This document shows, in pieces, positions 63,550 to 64,000 of a DNA stretch of 64,000 nucleotides. Source of the stretch: Anseranas semipalmata. Its lineage: Eukaryota; Chordata; Aves; Anseriformes; Anseranatidae. The stretch's first letter is position 1; every line of letters begins with the position of its first letter. Under the pieces are notes generated by a model. It saw only the letters and a program-made list of their open reading frames with translations. It was not told the DNA's origin and ran no database searches. The stretch covers positions 1 through 64,000 of the forward strand of contig VXAA01003922.1 of the NCBI GenBank assembly GCA_013399115.1, read 5' to 3'. Made by a program: the position numbers and the translations under genes.

Positions 63550-63628
63550 GTGGATGTTTTCAAAATCAAAGCAGTATACCTTGGCAAATTGACCCAAGTT
63601 CTTGTTGGATTTAAGAGTCCAAAAAAAG
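63550..63628 (+). CDS. PLAT gene, exon 14 in window (middle of regular PLAT)
   Basis: A 79-bp exon, phase 0 to phase 1, acceptor TTCACATTGCAG and donor GTCAGC. It encodes VDVFKIKAVYLGKLTQVLVG, then FKSPKKG with the last codon split. It is identical in size and phases to the exon at 26110, and F-K-I-K-A-x-x-L-G-K-L-x-x-V matches it strand for strand. The H-D-G turn is replaced by F-K-S. The domain must continue on exons beyond the right edge, by analogy an exon starting with G-W-F-L in phase 1. Confidence 0.93.
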
Positions 63629-64000
63629 GTCAGCATTTTTTTTTTTTCAGTTAACGTATAGTGATAATAATATAGATCATCAGGTTTAGGAGATCGTAGA
63701 ACTTCAGAAATATCTTAAATTTAAGATTAAAAATCACAAGTGTTATATATATATATATATAAATTCTAGAAAATTTGAAATTACTTTCAATTTTCTGCTG
63801 TTCATTATTTGTGTTGGACTATACATGTCAAGTACCTAGCTTGGTTTCACTAAAATGGGCAAAGCATTCCTAGCAAATATAGTGACACTGTAAAATGGTA
63901 AAATTGTATGTAAAACTTTTCTCCAAAAAGTTACTATGTATTTGTGACCACTGTCAACTAAGCTTTTGTTTTTCAAAGAGCAATATGACTTCATGCTTTT
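63629..64000. other. Start of intron, cut by window end
   Basis: Sequence after the donor GTCAGC, with an AT dinucleotide run at 63744-63761. The next PLAT exon is not reached. Confidence 0.8.

Noticed and set aside
14278..63628. Naming the gene LOXHD1 outright
   Set aside because: The domain type fits but several repeats are too divergent for such a conserved gene; an RP1 long form or another paralogue is equally or more likely, and no search could be run.

Overview
The window looks like vertebrate, most probably avian, nuclear DNA. The evidence is AT-rich non-coding sequence with large introns, and several CR1-type non-LTR retrotransposon fragments in both orientations, some ending in the short ATTCTRTGATT-like tails typical of bird CR1. 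I recognised no Alu- or B-type SINEs. CR1 also occurs in turtles and crocodilians, so bird is the likeliest reading, not a certainty. There are no bacterial-style operons, CRISPR arrays, or rRNA or tRNA genes that I can support.

The only protein-coding content I can defend is one large plus-strand gene that runs out of the window on the right and almost certainly also on the left. I traced 14 exons (14278-14503, 25316-25470, 26110-26188, 31075-31156, 33593-33648, 33805-33837, 39603-39772, 46132-46351, 47693-47847, 49673-49886, 51227-51417, 53258-53468, 61869-62020, 63550-63628). Every junction has AG/GT borders and matching phases, giving 2,023 coding nt (674 codons plus one base) with no stop. 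The product is a string of PLAT (lipoxygenase-homology) domains: the second half of one, four complete, and the first part of a sixth. They alternate between a regular type and a tryptophan-starting (W-type) form, so the repeating unit is a two-domain module. The family is LOXHD1-like. Several repeats seem too divergent for LOXHD1 itself, and a likely alternative is the PLAT-rich extended form of RP1 or another LOXHD1 paralogue. I therefore leave the symbol blank.

Layout: 1 to about 2240 is GC-rich sequence without a recognisable gene, ending abruptly in AT-rich DNA. 2241-14277 is upstream or intronic sequence with two CR1 copies. From 14278 to the right edge lie the PLAT exons and their introns. 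The 14504-25315 and 26189-31074 introns hold most of the repeats: CR1 copies, one carrying a long decayed reverse-transcriptase frame, and two copies of one element. The first copy has inverted TGTTAGG/CCTAACA ends and looks like a solitary LTR. Around 30673-31781 there is an exact 342-bp direct duplication ending in a 107-N gap next to a PLAT exon, most likely an assembly artefact.

I found no clearly new biological system. The most informative features are the two-domain PLAT repeat with differing exon structure between repeats, an in-frame 33-bp microexon, a poor splice donor followed by an in-frame stop, the paired LTR-like elements, and the local misassembly.
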